The notes below the pieces were generated by a model. The model saw only the letters and a list, made by a program, of their open reading frames with translations. It did no database searches and was not told where the DNA came from. From Zygnema cylindricum (Eukaryota; Streptophyta; Zygnematophyceae; Zygnematales; Zygnemataceae): a stretch of DNA of 64,000 nucleotides. The stretch covers positions 62,001 to 126,000 of the forward strand of contig JBBHKE010001518.1 of NCBI GenBank assembly GCA_037447655.1. Direction: 5' to 3'. Both the position numbers and the translations under genes were made by a program. Shown piece by piece: positions 31,405 through 43,559 of the stretch (the first letter of the stretch is position 1; each line of letters starts with the position of its first letter).

Positions 31405-32090
31405 TTTATGAAATACAGGATTTTTGATCAGTGCCATATAACTCATGCTATCATAAAATACTTTCATACATCCAATTGAAATGCCTAACTCTCCGAGCAT
31501 TTATTTCACCCAAACTGTAGCCTTCGATGTATGACAGGCTGACATATATTCGGCCTCGGAGCGTGGAACTCTATGAAATCGCAGCTCCACCGAATACAAA
31601 TGCATATCTGGAAGTTGATTTTCCGGAATCATAATCTCCTCCCCAACATGCATCACAGTAGCCAAAACATTCCAAATCTCCATCTGATTGAAACACGAAT
31701 CCGAGGCTGACCATTCCAACCAAATGATGGAAGATCCATTAAACCGCCTCCAAATGCGGTTTCTTTGGTGCTTGGCAATACCTGTTGACAACAAAAACTG
31801 CAGCAAGAATATCTGGCCGCGTTCCCACACTCAAATACATCAAATTTCTGATGGCTTCGCGATACGGCACCTTAATTGTCTCCAGATTTTCCAACTTAGA
31901 ATATTGCACTTTCGGATCCAAGGGAGTCGAAAGCTATTTAGCATCAGTCATAGAAAACCGTGCTAAAACCTCCTTGCAATATTGCTCTTGACTGAGTTTG
32001 ATAAATCCAGATGCATCCCGAATAACCTCAATTCCTTCACCTTTCACAAACACACCGGAATCCGAAGTAGTCCAAACAAAACCGAAATCA
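31405..32090 (-). pseudogene. Copia-3 RNase H, truncated
   Basis: In shifting minus frames it shows YREAIRNLMYLSVGTRPDI (31860 region), a degraded GYVF block, SEAEYMSACHTSKATVWVK (about 31560-31500), LGELGISIGCMKVFYDSMSY and NPVFHKRTKH, where the element is cut off. Copia RNase H normally continues with the (I/V)-x-W-H-F-V-R-D block, which is absent. Confidence 0.85.
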
Positions 32091-33245
32091 ATTAACACCT
32101 TTTAGAGTCTCAGATACCACGTTCTCGGGGCTTGACTTCCGAAGTTTCCACACAACATTGGGTTGAGAAGTCACCCCCTCCGGAAATTTCATATATACTT
32201 CCTCTTCCAATTCACCATTCAAGAAAGCCGTCTCGAAATCTGATTCCTGCAAATCCGAATTCTCTTCCATTTTATGTTTCTCCTTGAAATCTAAATCCTT
32301 CTGTACTTCCCCAGCTGATTCCATTACGGATTTAAGATCCTCGTTGAAATCAATATTCCGAGATTCAAACACCACTCTCCTACACGGGTCATACACACGA
32401 TACAGGCTCCCTTTAGTGCTATGCCCAACAAATATTCCTGTCCAACTCCTTGCAGAAAATTTCCCTGTCTTTTTTCTATGTTCAACATAGATGGTTGCCT
32501 TACATCCCCAAACGCCTAAGTGCCGGACACACGACACAATCCCACTCCATAACTCATTAGGGGTCTTATCACCCGAAATTGAAGTCAACCGCCGGTTGCA
32601 AATGTAATTGGCGGGGAGAATTGCATCTCCCCATAAGAAGAAATTTTGCCCACTACTATGTATCATGGCACGAACCATCTCTTGGAGAGTTTGATTCTTT
32701 CTCTCCACAATTTTATTTGATTCGGGAGAATGAAGAGCCGTAAATTGTTGCCTAATCACCCTCTCTTTACAAAACTCCGTGAGAGCCATAAATTCACCTT
32801 TGTTATCCGACCTCACCGATTTTAATTTGTGATCCGATTGATGCTCGGCCATCACAACCCACTTTTGAAACTTCTCAAAAGTATCCGATTTATGTTTCAA
32901 CAAATGCACCCAAGATTTCCGTGAGTAGTCATCAATGATGACAAAGATGTATAGATGCCCACCCAAAGACCTTGGCATGACATGGCCACAAAGTTCCACA
33001 TGAATAAGTTCCAATGGATTTTTGGCTCGATACTTTATATCTTTAACTGGATGTGGATCGCGTTTTTGCTTCCCCTTACTACAACCACCACATCCATTCA
33101 CCTTCTCTTCAGTAGTGAGTTCCATTCCTCGAACCAAAGAATTTCGAATCATCCGCTTAAGGTTCCCCTCGGAGGTATGGCACATACGTTGATGCCATAG
33201 ATCGAGGCTACCTATTTGGAGTGAAAGTTGATTAGCCAAAGACAC
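32088..33245 (-). pseudogene. Copia-3 integrase fused by deletion to an RT fragment
   Basis: A 385-codon frame. HHCC is at residues about 16-55 (LWHQRMCHTSEGN ... CGGCSKGK). The DDE core shows HVELCG (the usual D is E), RSDNKGEF and ESNKIVERKNQT. After a linker (KHKMEENSDLQESD) it jumps straight to FETAFLNGELEEEVYM, the RT block that in copia-1 follows about 130 residues later. The first part of the RT is therefore deleted in frame. It then ends in a shortened RT without YVDD. Confidence 0.88.
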
Positions 33246-33277
33246 GGCCTGACCCTAAACTTTCGGTCTTTTCCAAA

Positions 33278-33720
33278 TCAAACAACTTTGCATGCTATCC
33301 GTCGATTAACTTTTGGTCTTCCCGAAATCAAACAACTGTGCATGCTATGCGTCACGAATCGAGAAGCCACTTGTGTCCCCATAGAATTGTCCACTACGAT
33401 ACTCCAATAGGATTTTGAAACCACTTGACCGTCGACTTTCTTAATCTGTGGTACACGAACGAGATTCACGACTCCATTTGGAAAGTAGAGCGCATTATGA
33501 AACCTTGTTGAAGTTACTCTCTCATTCTCGAACTCATGTTGAACAGGCAAATCTAGCAAAACGGTTCCGATTGTATCGATTGGGATCTTATGGCCACTAG
33601 CAAATTTAATGTTCTTTGGAACTTTCAACATGGTCATCTCCTCAAAGAGTGTCTTATCCGTACAAACATGATGAGTTGCACCAGAGTCAATAATCCACTC
33701 CGTAGTAACATCCTCATCAT
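33278..33720 (-). pseudogene. Copia-3 protease region
   Basis: WIIDSGATHHVCTDKTLFEE (minus, about 33700-33640) is the retropepsin active site. It is followed by KFASGHKIPIDTIGTV and ALYFPNGVVNLVRVPQI, matching copia-1 downstream of its protease. A stop precedes the integrase frame. Confidence 0.85.
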
Positions 33721-33730
33721 TGACCCTATC

Positions 33731-35262
33731 CTAATCCATGTAAAGATAAATCGAGAAATTTTGGAATTCGTCTCCGGACTTGTCACCAAACTCCTTGTAA
33801 TATCCATGACTACCTTCATGATCGGATCCACCACCTCGGCCACCACCACTCCCACGACCACAGTCACCTCGTCCACCTCCTCTTTCCGAACGTCCATCAA
33901 CCCGATCATAACATTGCGTACTCACGTGCCCTTAACGCTTACAATTGAAACACTGCTTTTCTTTGTCTGGACATTTTGCCGCAAAGTGTCCTTGTTTCTG
34001 ACACTTGTAGCACGTAACGTTCAAGGCATTAGAATCAGCCCGAACCTAACTGCCACTCGGTTTCTCTCTTCCACCTCCTCTACTGCCGCCACCTGGACCT
34101 CGAGGTGTTCCTCTTAGAGCCCCTCTACGAAAGAGGTTGAGATCCGGGGCTTTGGTTGCGATAGCATTAAGCGAGGTTGTTTTTCTGGCCCCAATATTCG
34201 AAATTTCTCTTGCTTTATCTACTTTCTTCAAATAGCTCACGATATACTCATATGTTTCCCGCTTCTTGGATTGAAGGATATCACAAGGATTTTGAAGATA
34301 CTCCGGAAGATCGTTTAGAAAAACTTGAAGTTTGTGCTCTTCATCCAACATTCTACCAAGATTGGTAAGTTGTTCGACAAGAATGTTTAAACGTTTAACG
34401 GCATCATCAATTGATTCATTCAGCTTAAACTTGAATTGAATCAATTCTTTGAAGACATATTGCCCCTTATCCTCTACTGCTTTCTCAAACTGACCCTCAA
34501 GGCCCACCCAACACTCATGTGCAGTGTAGTAGGCCAAAAAGAAGTCTTAAGCTGAACTTGTACAACTTTGCATCAATCTTGTGTAAACAGAAATATCATT
34601 TGGCAACCACAACTGTCGACCTTTCAAATCCTTGGGCCTCTTTTTTTCACTTGTAACTATCCCCTACAAATTTTTGAGAACTAACTCTCCCTTGATGTAT
34701 TTCCTCCACACCATATAATTCGAAATATTAAACAATATGGCCTTTCCCGGCATCCGAAAAGAGTCATCTTTCTCAACGTCATCTCTAACATCTAAGTCTC
34801 CATCCACCATTATTGCCTTTCCTTTCCGTATCCTATTTTTGTTTTTTTTTTCATCTTCACTGCTCTCTGAATTTTTGAACTTTTTGTACTTTCTGAACTC
34901 TCACTGTCACTGGAGCTGGGACTCAGCTCTTTTATTTTCTTCTTCCCTTTACTGACTTTCTTTTCTAACTTACTCCTCTTTTTCATTGCCCGCACCCACT
35001 CATCAAAGGTAAAACGAGGACTGTGCTCAACATTGGTACCACTGCCACTAACCGTATTTTGACTAAAGGGATCCGGAGGAAGATATTCTTCGGACTTAGG
35101 ATTAAAACCGGGTCTGTCCCCTTAAAATCCCCCTCCAAAGCTGAGTTCCCTTTCACTAGGCTCACGGGAAGGAACCTCGGGGGAGCGTTGCTCCTTCGAA
35201 GGCTCCGGTGTAAACCTTTGACCTACAGCTGAAGAAGGAGTGTTTTTCTTCTTCTTCCCCAT
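33731..35262 (-). pseudogene. Copia-3 gag with several stops
   Basis: The start MGKKKKNTP is at 35262. A charged Ser-rich extension follows (SPSSSDSESSESTKSSK near 34920). The gag core (AYYTAHECWVGLEGQFEKAV and LNESIDDAVKRLN) is open at 34046-34537, with RG-rich linkers. Two zinc knuckles (CYKCQKQGHFAAKC; CFNCKR*GHVSTQC, the second interrupted by a stop) lie near 34010-33910, and a Gly-rich segment ends at 33731. Confidence 0.85.
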
Positions 35263-35300
35263 CCTGCCATACCTCACACACTCCTAACAGGGAGCAAAGC

Positions 35301-35316
35301 CTGCTCCGATACCAAA
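35301..35316 (-). other. Copia-3 primer-binding site
   Basis: Minus strand TTTGGTATCGGAGCAG follows the LTR end TCTTAACA. Confidence 0.8.
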
Positions 35317-35480
35317 TGTTAAGATCACTACTATCCACTCAGTTTAAACTTTATTGCACAGCGGAAGCATTCACCATTAATCACATATAAGAAGATTCAC
35401 AGATCACATTGATCAATACACATTTACATTGCACCAAAGCTTTTCTGTACATAATTTCTCACCATTTTTTCTTACTAACA
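35317..35480 (-). repeat. Copia-3 5' LTR (short, about 164 bp)
   Basis: Minus orientation TGTTAGTAAGAAAAAATGG to GATCTTAACA. It is much shorter than the roughly 570-bp LTRs of its relatives and lacks the shared GTTTCGTTTC motif. The outer end was chosen from the TGTTAG start and could be wrong if the LTR is internally deleted. Confidence 0.55.
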
Positions 35481-37386
35481 TTAACCCAATCTGAAATTGT
35501 AAGCAAATTTTGAAAAGAAAAAATAACAAAACAACGTTAAGGTTTACTCGTGATTAAGGTTTCTTGAGGTTTTATGTTTTATTCAATTGTAATATAATTT
35601 TTGGTTGATTTAATGACCATACATAGTTTTTGATCACGAAATAAGTTCATGGCAAAGTTCCATTTTACATTGACATGCAACGATCTGTATGTGCTATTTT
35701 CTGATTTAAGATTCCAAAGCTGTTATTTTTTTTATGTGCTACATATTTGCTAGATACATATCAAAATAATACTACTAATAACAATCGGTCAATTCACAAT
35801 CACTTCAAATATTTCAAAGTGAGATTATTTGATAGATTTTTGTTGTTCTACAAAATCTTGAAAACAAACAAAATTCATTTCCATCGCAAAATTTGAAAAT
35901 CGATACCAATTTTTTTGTACATTTATTTCTTTTTAGTAATTTTTTTTCTTACTAGAATTATTATGATTTTTGTTATTAGTTTTCGTATATTTATTGTTAT
36001 CACAAGCAATATGTGAAACTAAAGAAGTGAAATAAAAAAAGAGAAGGGGTAAGTAATAAGATACGAATATGTATACATGGTTCATGGTTATTGTTCATAC
36101 ATATTTATGTGTGAGGCATAATTTAAATAGACATGTATCTTTTGTTTTTTATTTTATATGGTCTGATAATTTATTTTTTGTTTTCTCAATAGTATTCGGT
36201 TTTTTATTTTTCTTGTTTTAAATTGGTTTGTTTTTTTTTATGAAAAATTATAAGTATGAAGTGACAAAATAAAAGAAAAAAACCAGAAGATTGTGGAGCT
36301 GGGGTTCGAGAGAGGAAAGGGGCAAAACTATGCAAACACACATAATTATTATTATCAATTAGTTTATTTCAGAGAGGGAGTGTATGCAAAGCAATGAGAG
36401 AGCTTGGGGTCGAGGTGTTAGAAGACCAAAAAAAGAAAATAAAACAGTGAAGTATGAATATTAAAAAGTATTTTTTTTTGTTTGGTTAAATTTTGTTCTT
36501 TTTATTTTTTGGCTTATGATAACTCTTTTGTTTTTTATTTAATAGTCTGGTATATTTTATTTTTTGTTTTCTATGTACAGATAAATTTAATACGGAGTGT
36601 GTATTTATACATACTTGTTATTGGTACTTGGTACATATGTATAAGCATAGAATAATGAATGGGGAAGAGAAAAAAATAAAGTGAAGAAATCAAAGTGTAT
36701 AACGANNNNNNNNNNTAACAATGATGATGATGTTGATAATATTTAAAATTATTATTTTAAAGTAATAATAATAATGATAACAATGATTACAATAATAATG
36801 TAATCATCTATAGTAAAAGTCCAGAAATAAATAAGAAAAAAAATTACACAATAGTAAACTTTAATAAAAAAACCAAGTACATAAAAAAAAATGTTAAAGA
36901 AGGTTAAGAAATGAGGACTTCGAATAAAAATTTAACTATAAAGAACAAGGAAACTCAGCATTGCGCGATTCAGGATTCAGATCATGAAATACTAAAGGGA
37001 ATCAACAAAGGAAAAGATTCTACAAGTACCCGAAAGGAATCTTTCTACACAATCAAAAAAGTACAAAAACGGTAAATAAAGTACTAGACTTAGGACTTAG
37101 CGCGTTACGACTCAAAGGAACAAGAAATATCAATTTAAAAATAAGCTTCAGGAGTAAAGAATTGGAAGAAATTGTAAAAAAAAATACATGAACCAAAAAA
37201 ATAATTTCAAATGATAACACATTAAAAAAAAGAATAAATAAAGACCTGAAAATGATATCTACTAATGTAATAATAACATTAGTAACAATAGTAATAATAA
37301 TAATGAAATTTTATTATTAAAATTTATAATAGTTGTAGTAGTAGTAACAATAATAATAATAACAATAATAATATTAATAATGATAC

Positions 37387-37417
<31 letters not shown>

Positions 37418-38134
37418 CATCATAACATTAATATTATAATAATAATAGAAATAATAATAACGATGATTATAAATAAATGAAAAGACAGAAAATACTAATT
37501 AGTGTTATAATAACACTTCTAAATTATAAAGAAGTTATAACAAACAAATTGATAATAATCAAAAACAATTAATTAACAACTTTAATGTTTACTTATAGGA
37601 GTTAAAAACAATAATAAATAGTCAATCATGATATTAAATAACAATTGTTTGTAACCATTACCATTGAAGCAAAAATATCTCAAGTTAAAAATAAAAATTA
37701 GTCCTTTTTGATCACCATTAATAGGATATTTGGAAACAAACTTCAGTTTTTATAAGAGAGAGGTATTAAGACCAATTTGTTCTTTAATTTTGTCCGTTGA
37801 TTTGTTTTTTTTATTTTCATTTGGAAATGTATTTTTGATGCAGAGATTTGCTATTCTCTTTATGTTTCTTTTTAATGAAGCTTAATTATTAAGATTTAAG
37901 CAATACTAAGTGATCAATAAAACTAAAATAAAAAATTGAACAACAGGTTGTAACAAAAGGGGAGACGGGGGGGTGGGAAAGGGACACTGCAAAAAGGAAG
38001 AGGGTGGGGGTTGCATATGAACAAATGCGAATGTGTGCTTGAAAATCATAAATTTGTATTGTTTTATTCCCTCGATGTGCAATTTTGTTTTAGCTTTTCT
38101 CTAAAACTTTTTTCGAGGATGCTTGATGTTACAG
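35481..38134 (+). other. AT-rich intron of the LRR gene, with gap and trinucleotide tracts
   Basis: No exon was found. An assembly gap (N) lies at 36706-36715. (AAT)n/(TAA)n-rich stretches occur at 36720-36800 and 37300-37460. A block at 35918-36388 is repeated at 38569-39063. A G-rich stretch (37960-38015) precedes the next exon, as it does before the cut exon at 51.75 kb. Confidence 0.5.
35918..36388 (+). repeat. Intron module repeat, copy 1
   Basis: It shares TTGTACATTTATTT, AGAATTATTATGATTTTTGT, GTGAGGCATAATTTAAATAG and the closing GAGAGGGAGTGTATGCAAAG with copy 2 at 38569-39063. In copy 2 an LRR exon follows about 100 bp later; copy 1 diverges there and no exon is present. Confidence 0.85.
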
Positions 38135-38206
38135 ATATCTAGATGTCAAGAAGTTGAGTGGAAGCATTCCATCGTCCATCGGTCAAGTGACAAACCTCCA
38201 AGGCCT
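38135..38206 (+). CDS. LRR-protein exon, 72 bp, one repeat
   Basis: The acceptor TTACAG precedes exactly 72 bp ending GGCCT before a GTAAGA donor. Translation in phase 2 gives YLDVKKLSGSIPSSIGQVTN followed by LQG, a plant-specific LRR (L-S-G-x-I-P-x-x-I-G-x-L). Single-LRR 72-bp exons in one phase are typical of plant LRR receptor-like kinases and receptor-like proteins, which bind ligands outside the cell. No kinase, signal peptide or membrane segment lies in the window, so the exact class is unknown. Confidence 0.85.
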
Positions 38207-38568
38207 GTAAGACACACGACTCAATGATTTTGTTACGCATAAAAAAAAGGTTCAAAATGGAAATGGTTTGTTGCAAAAAGTAGCTCACTAAAGATTTATT
38301 TTTTATTCGTACCTTTATTTTGATTTTAAAATATCTAATTAGGGAAATTTTTGTGACTTGTCGGTGGAAAAGATAAGGGAGGGGTGAGGAGGGGCGGGTG
38401 AGGTAAATGGGGACGGGCGTAGGGAGGGAATCATGATTACAACAGATGTGGATAGATGTGGAAAAAAGCTGGGTCACGGGGCGACAAGGGGTGGGGGGTC
38501 GATGAGGGGTGGGAGGGAAGGGGATCCTTGAAAAAGCTATGCAATGTATTATGTGTTTCTCCAATTGT

Positions 38569-39063
38569 TTTGTACATTTATTTATTTTTAATAAGTTTTT
38601 TTATTATTAGAATTATTATGATTTTTGTTATTAGTTTTCGTATATTTATTGTTATCACAAGCAATATGTGAAACTAAAGAAGTGAAAGAAAAGAAGAGAA
38701 GGGGTAAGTAATAAGATACGAACATATATATACATGGTTGTTGTTCATACACATTTATATGTGAGGCATAATTTAAATAGACATGTTTCTTTTGTTTTTT
38801 ATTTTACATGGTCTGATAATATTTTTTTTGTTTTGTCAATAGTATTCAGTTTTTTATTTTTCTTGTTTTAAAATTGGTTCATTGATTTTTTTTTTTAATG
38901 AAATTTTATGAAAAATTTCATGTATGAAGTGACAAAATAAAAGAAAAAAGCCAGAAGATTGTGGAGCAGGGGTTCGAGAGAGGAAATGGGCAAAACTATG
39001 CAAACACGCATAATTATTATTATTAATTAATTTATTTCAGAGAGGGAGTGTATGCAAAGCAAT
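38569..39063 (+). repeat. Intron module repeat, copy 2
   Basis: Near-identical over long stretches to 35918-36388, except for small indels around 38880-38920. It ends about 100 bp before the second LRR exon. Confidence 0.85.
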
Positions 39064-39163
39064 GCGATTGTTTGTGTGAAACTTGTTTATTGTTATTTTT
39101 GCCTCAATATTTGAAGTTTTCAATTTTTTTCATTGATTGGTTTTGTGGATATCGATGTCACAG

Positions 39164-39235
39164 ATGGTTGAATAATATTCAATTGAGTGGAAGAATTCCA
39201 TTGTCGATCGGTCAATTGACATCCCTCAAATTATT
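39164..39235 (+). CDS. LRR-protein exon, 72 bp, second repeat
   Basis: The acceptor GTCACAG precedes 72 bp ending TTATT before GTAAGG, in the same phase as the 38135 exon. Translation gives WLNNIQLSGRIPLSIGQLTS then LKL. The two exons and their downstream introns (GTAAG-CACA..., TTGTTGCAAAAAGT, GTGATT(G)ACA...GATGTGG) are homologous, so they arose by duplication of an exon-intron unit. The two join in frame to make consecutive LRRs. Confidence 0.85.
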
Positions 39236-40053
39236 GTAAGGCACATGAAACTATGGTTGTCTTATGCATCGAAAATGTGTTCTAAATGGAAATTGATTGT
39301 TGCAAAAAGTCGGCCGGTGCATTGAAGTTTGTGAAAAAAAGACTTTTGTTTGTTTTTCAGTCTTATCTATGAAGATCTAATTATAGAATTTTACGGGGCT
39401 TGATGGTCGAAGTGGGGAGCGAGGGGAGTCGGATGGGGTAGAGGGGCGGGGCAGGTGAAGGGATCGTGATTGACATAGATGTGGATTAAAATTTGTCATG
39501 TCACAATTTACCCCTTGTACGTTTAAGTGGGTTATCTAATACTGTTTTTTTTTAGCTTGCTTTTTTATCTATTTATCATTTTTCGGATTAATTTCTTTTA
39601 TGAACTGAAAGAAAGAATTTTGAGCTTACAATTAAATCAATTTTCTTTGTGGAAAAGGAGTTAACATTCAATAACAAAAATTAGACAAAAACAACTACTT
39701 GATGTCAACAAAGAAACAAAAAAATAACATCTAAAAAATGGAGGTAAAGCGTAGATCATTATCAATGATCAAATCTTCGTAGAGTCAGGGGAATTGAAAT
39801 GGTTTTTCTTAGTACAAGAGTGTGATGTCTTTCGCTCCCTCTGCGGATATAGTTGCGCAAAAGTGCACCATTTTGAGGACAGTATGGTGAGTATCTTGAA
39901 TGGGTGGCATCCCACATTGAGCCAATTTTTTCGACGAAGGTCGAGACTTGCAGAAAAATGGAATTCCTTGAGTTGTAAACTCTACTTTCTAGTAGGCAAA
40001 CATCAGGCATGAATTCATAACATTCCATGAATTTGCGGATCGATGGCCAGCAA
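39236..40053 (+). other. LRR gene intron, duplicated block X (left part)
   Basis: 39403-39894 is repeated at 41919-42408, and 39895-40053 is repeated at 49078-49200 and 50110-50148. Position 39890-39894 (AGTAT) is the uninterrupted counterpart of the copia-6 insertion site. ORFs here (39762-40094 minus) are not conserved in the duplicate. Confidence 0.75.
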
Positions 40054-40622
40054 TGAAAGGATCGATGATAAAATTTGAGCTCACTTACAAACACTTATAG
40101 CAACAGGAGCATTCAGAATATAAAACATTACATCAACATTGAAGAGACATTTTAGAAAAAAACACATTAATAAAAAACTGAAATTACAATTTTTTCTCTC
40201 TTCTATTACTCCATATAATCCTCCAATTTCTCATTTATTCATTAACACACAGTCATGGTGTCCCTTAAATACAATACCAGCTATGGCGTGACACGTGTGA
40301 GCGTGCGCCGCCAAGAAGCCTCCAGAAATCTGCCACCTGTCCGCAGATTAAGCTAGAATACTCTAAATTTCACTAAGGGCTGAAACATAGCAAAACAACA
40401 AGCTAAGACTAAAATACTAGACAAAGCTAGAAGTACTGTCGTACTAAATTACGTACGACAATCTAGACGCGAAACGAAACAACAAATATATTTCGCTTAA
40501 CAACTAGAACTTGATCTAAATACACATAACTGTACTTTCGGTACATTCTAGAAAGTATAGTTTTTCTTTCGCGAAATCAAACTGATTCCGCGTGCGTACG
40601 ATTCTTTCAATGAATCGTAACA
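40054..40622 (-). mobile_element. Solo LTR of the copia-4 family
   Basis: Minus orientation, TGTTACGATTCATTG to GATCCTTTCA, 569 bp, matching the copia-4 LTR at 51766-52348. The flanks are AGCAA (40049-40053) and AGAAA (40623-40627); the empty paralogue at 50144-50152 reads AGCAAAACTC, showing AGCAA was the target and the right copy has one substitution. LTR-LTR recombination has removed the interior. Confidence 0.92.
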
Positions 40623-40639
40623 AGAAAAACTCACGCGAA

Positions 40640-41050
40640 GTATTTCTTGGAAGGAACAGGGAAGAGGAAGTGCAAGATGGAGAGGGAGGGGGATTGGAAG
40701 GATGAGGTGGAGGAGGGGGACAGAGGAAATAGAAGCTGTGGGAAGGCAAAAAAGGGGAGATAGAGTGAGAATGAGAAAAGAACACAGAGCGGGAGAGGGA
40801 GAGATCAAAAGCGAAATGCAAAGAGGGAATAAAGAGAGATAGGGAGAGGGAGAGAGAGGCACTGGGAGGTGGAGATGGTGGAGAATAAAGATCGAGGAGT
40901 GGAGGAGGTCCGGGAAAAGGATAAGTATAGGGTGAGGTAGGGGGAAGGAAAAGAGGAAAGTTAAAGGGGGAGGGAGAGGGATGGAATGGAAAGGGGGAAG
41001 GAAGAAATAAAAGAAAAGGAAAGAGGACATGGTGGTGGGAGGAAAGGAGT
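40640..41050 (+). repeat. G+A-rich tract in LRR gene intron
   Basis: Irregular GAGGGAGA-type purine DNA, paralogous to 50160-50540. Minus-strand Pro/Ser/Leu ORFs of 169-185 codons across it are low-complexity shadows. Confidence 0.85.
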
Positions 41051-41918
41051 TTCTCAATGAAATTCTGGATCACGGAACTGGTATCTATCCTCGATGTTCT
41101 AAAATTCGGGCTTTAAAGCCAAGTCATCCTATGTTCACATCACAAAATTAGAAACAAGTGGATACTCAAAACGGAGAATACTTTTCAACATTTTGGGCCT
41201 TATTATGTCTTTGCTTAGTTTTGCTAAGGAAACTGAAATTTTGAAAGAACTAGGTTATATTTATAAATTCCATATTGGTCGCTAACGCATGAAGTTTTAA
41301 AAATAAACGACATCAGTGGAGTACATATGGCATAGTACGTCAACGGGTTTAAAAATCTATTCACAGCAGCAGCTGACGGTGGTACCAAATCTTATAAGAA
41401 AAAACGACTACGGTGGAGTATATGTAATATAGCACGTATATAGTGCAGTACGTCAATGGATTTCAAAATCTGTTCAAAGAAGCTACAACAACAGGGAAAT
41501 TCTTCACAGTGGTAGAACAAGTATTTTAGTTGATGACATGTCAACCCTCAGATTATAAAACTTTCTTGTACGAATTTCATATTGTAGCCCAAAGTAATTG
41601 GATTTGGACACATGCGCTCAGACTGGTTTTAATAAAAAAATCAAATATCATACGTGTAGGAGAACCAAACCGCACTCTCAATTGAAACAAGAAACATAGA
41701 ATGCTAACTCATACGACAACAAAAACAACGCTAGTTATGAGGATGCTGAAACCCAAAAGTCTACATTCGGATCCATTCTAAAGGTTAGCAGTGGAGCATG
41801 TTTTTGGAGCAACAAATTTTAGAAAGCCGCAGCTCAATCGACTATGGAGTTAGAATAAATTGTTGTGATTGCAGTCGACTATGGAGTTAGAATAAGTTGT
41901 TGTGAGTGTAGCTGTGAA
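41051..41918 (+). other. LRR gene intron, end of block X and unique sequence
   Basis: 41095-41200 (CCAAGTCATCCT, TCACAAAATTAGAAACAAGT) is repeated at 50983-51065. The rest has no recognised feature, apart from a short direct duplication (CAGCTCAATCGACTATGGAG-like, 41830-41905). Confidence 0.5.
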
Positions 41919-42408
41919 AGGTCGAAGTGGGGAGCGAGGGGAGTCGGATGGGGTAGAGGGGCGGGGCAGGTGAAGGGATCGTGATTGACATAGATGTGGA
42001 TTAAAATTTGTCATGTCACAATTTACCCCTTGTACGTTTAAGTGGGTTATCTAATACTGTTCTTTTTTAGTTTGCTTTTTTATCTATTTATAATTTTTCG
42101 GATTAATTTCTTTTATGAATTGAAAGAAAGTATTTTGAGCTAACAATTAAATCAATTTTCTTTGTGGAAAATGAGTTAACATTCAATAACAAAAAATAGA
42201 CAAAAAGAACTACTTGATGTGAACAAAGAAATAAAAAAATAACATCTAAAAAATGGAGGTAAAGCGTAGATCATTATCAATGATGAAATCTTCGTAGAGT
42301 CAGGGAATTCAAATGGTTTTTCTTAGTACAAGAGTGTGATGTCTTTCGTTCACTCTGCGGATATAGTAGCACAAAAGTGCACCATTTTAAGGACAGTATA
42401 GTGAATAT
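41919..42408 (+). repeat. Duplicated block Y (left part), copy of 39403-39894
   Basis: GGTCGAAGTGGGGAGCGAGG onward matches block X with few differences up to the copia-6 insertion. Block Y resumes at 49073 after the element. Confidence 0.9.
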
Positions 42409-43523
42409 TGTAATTTTGTGACCTCCATTGGTACACTGAATGTCCAGCTTATATCAAACCCTTAGGATAATATTTGCACTTTTGACTTTGGCAATGAATA
42501 AGTGCCACCCTGCAACGCAAAAACTCTGACCGACTACACCCTTGTGTAGCCTGGACCCCCCTAAGCCCGCAACAAAAAACATCACTGAATTTGCTCACCT
42601 CAGTAAATTCACCTCAGCATTAAGTTATAGATGTTCAAAGACAACATATTTATACAGATAGCCTCTGGGAGAGAGGACTTTCAAAATTTTTGTCTAAGTC
42701 CTAAGAACCTACTCTTAACTACTCTAGATTCATCAAAACATCGTACCCTAAATTATGTACTTACAAAGTACGGTAGCCGTTGTACTTTATGTACGGAAAT
42801 TGTCGGCACCACTCTCGGTCTACCACGTGGCATACAAGTCATCATCATTATGTCTTTTTCTTTATCAGCATCCTATAGGACGATGCCACGTGTCATTTTC
42901 CTCTTTATTAAGGAAGTACGGTCAAATATTCTCTCCCACATTCCGGCAGTTACGCGTTCCGTCCGTTTGTGATTCGGTAATAAATATTGGCTGTCCGATG
43001 TTGACAGCGCGCCGAAAAATGTCCACCGTTGAAATTCTTTATCGTGTTGACCGTTTTGAATTTCTACCGTCTTCTTCCCATGTTGACCGTTGAAAATCCC
43101 GGCTCCTTTGCGAGCCGTCGATCACGGATGACATTTAATTTCGTCCGTTGAAATTAAATGTCGTTTCATTTATTTCGTGCTTACTGTACTATCCTTCCTA
43201 TGTTCGTTTCTTTTCGTTATCTTTTATATGATTTATGTTGCCGTGTCATCTGTTATATACGTTTGAAACAAAATACATGCATCGATTCTTCAAGACCTAC
43301 TGGATAAGGCGTACCGACGATTCGTACGTTTTCCGGAGGTCATAGGATCAATTCCTGCTCCTGGTAGAATATCTTTTGCACAAGCTCTATCTTACCTATC
43401 TCCTCATCTGCTTGAGGCAGCCATCGCTGCCTGCAAGTTCTTAGTGACTACGACAAGTATGAGAACAATAAAATAACCATGGATTGACTAAGGAGATACA
43501 TTATAAAATACCTTTTTTCAACA
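42409..43523 (-). repeat. Copia-6 3' LTR
   Basis: In plus text it runs TGTAATTTTGTGACC to TTTTTTCAACA, i.e. TGTTGAAAAAAGG...ACA on minus. It aligns over its length with 47963-49072 at roughly 85-90 percent by eye. Confidence 0.88.
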
Positions 43524-43538
43524 CTCCCCTTATTTTTT
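43524..43538 (-). other. Copia-6 polypurine tract
   Basis: Minus AAAAAATAAGGGGAG immediately precedes the LTR start TGTTGAAAA. Confidence 0.75.
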
Positions 43539-43559
43539 AGTCTATCTTTTCTTTCAGTC

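Larger units (their letters stand above)
31401..35480 (-). mobile_element. 3'-truncated copia element copia-3
   Basis: Minus strand: LTR 35317-35480, primer-binding site at 35301-35316, then gag, protease, integrase and a shortened RT/RNase H down to 31401, where homology stops in the RNase H (HKRTKH). The 3' LTR is missing. It is closely related to copia-1 by protein sequence (gag starts MGKKKKNTP against MGGKKKKNTP). Confidence 0.9.

Noticed and set aside
40516-41073. 185- and 169-codon minus ORFs
   Set aside because: Overlap a purine-rich tract and an LTR end; low-complexity Pro/Ser/Leu composition and not conserved in the paralogous block at 50.1-50.9 kb.
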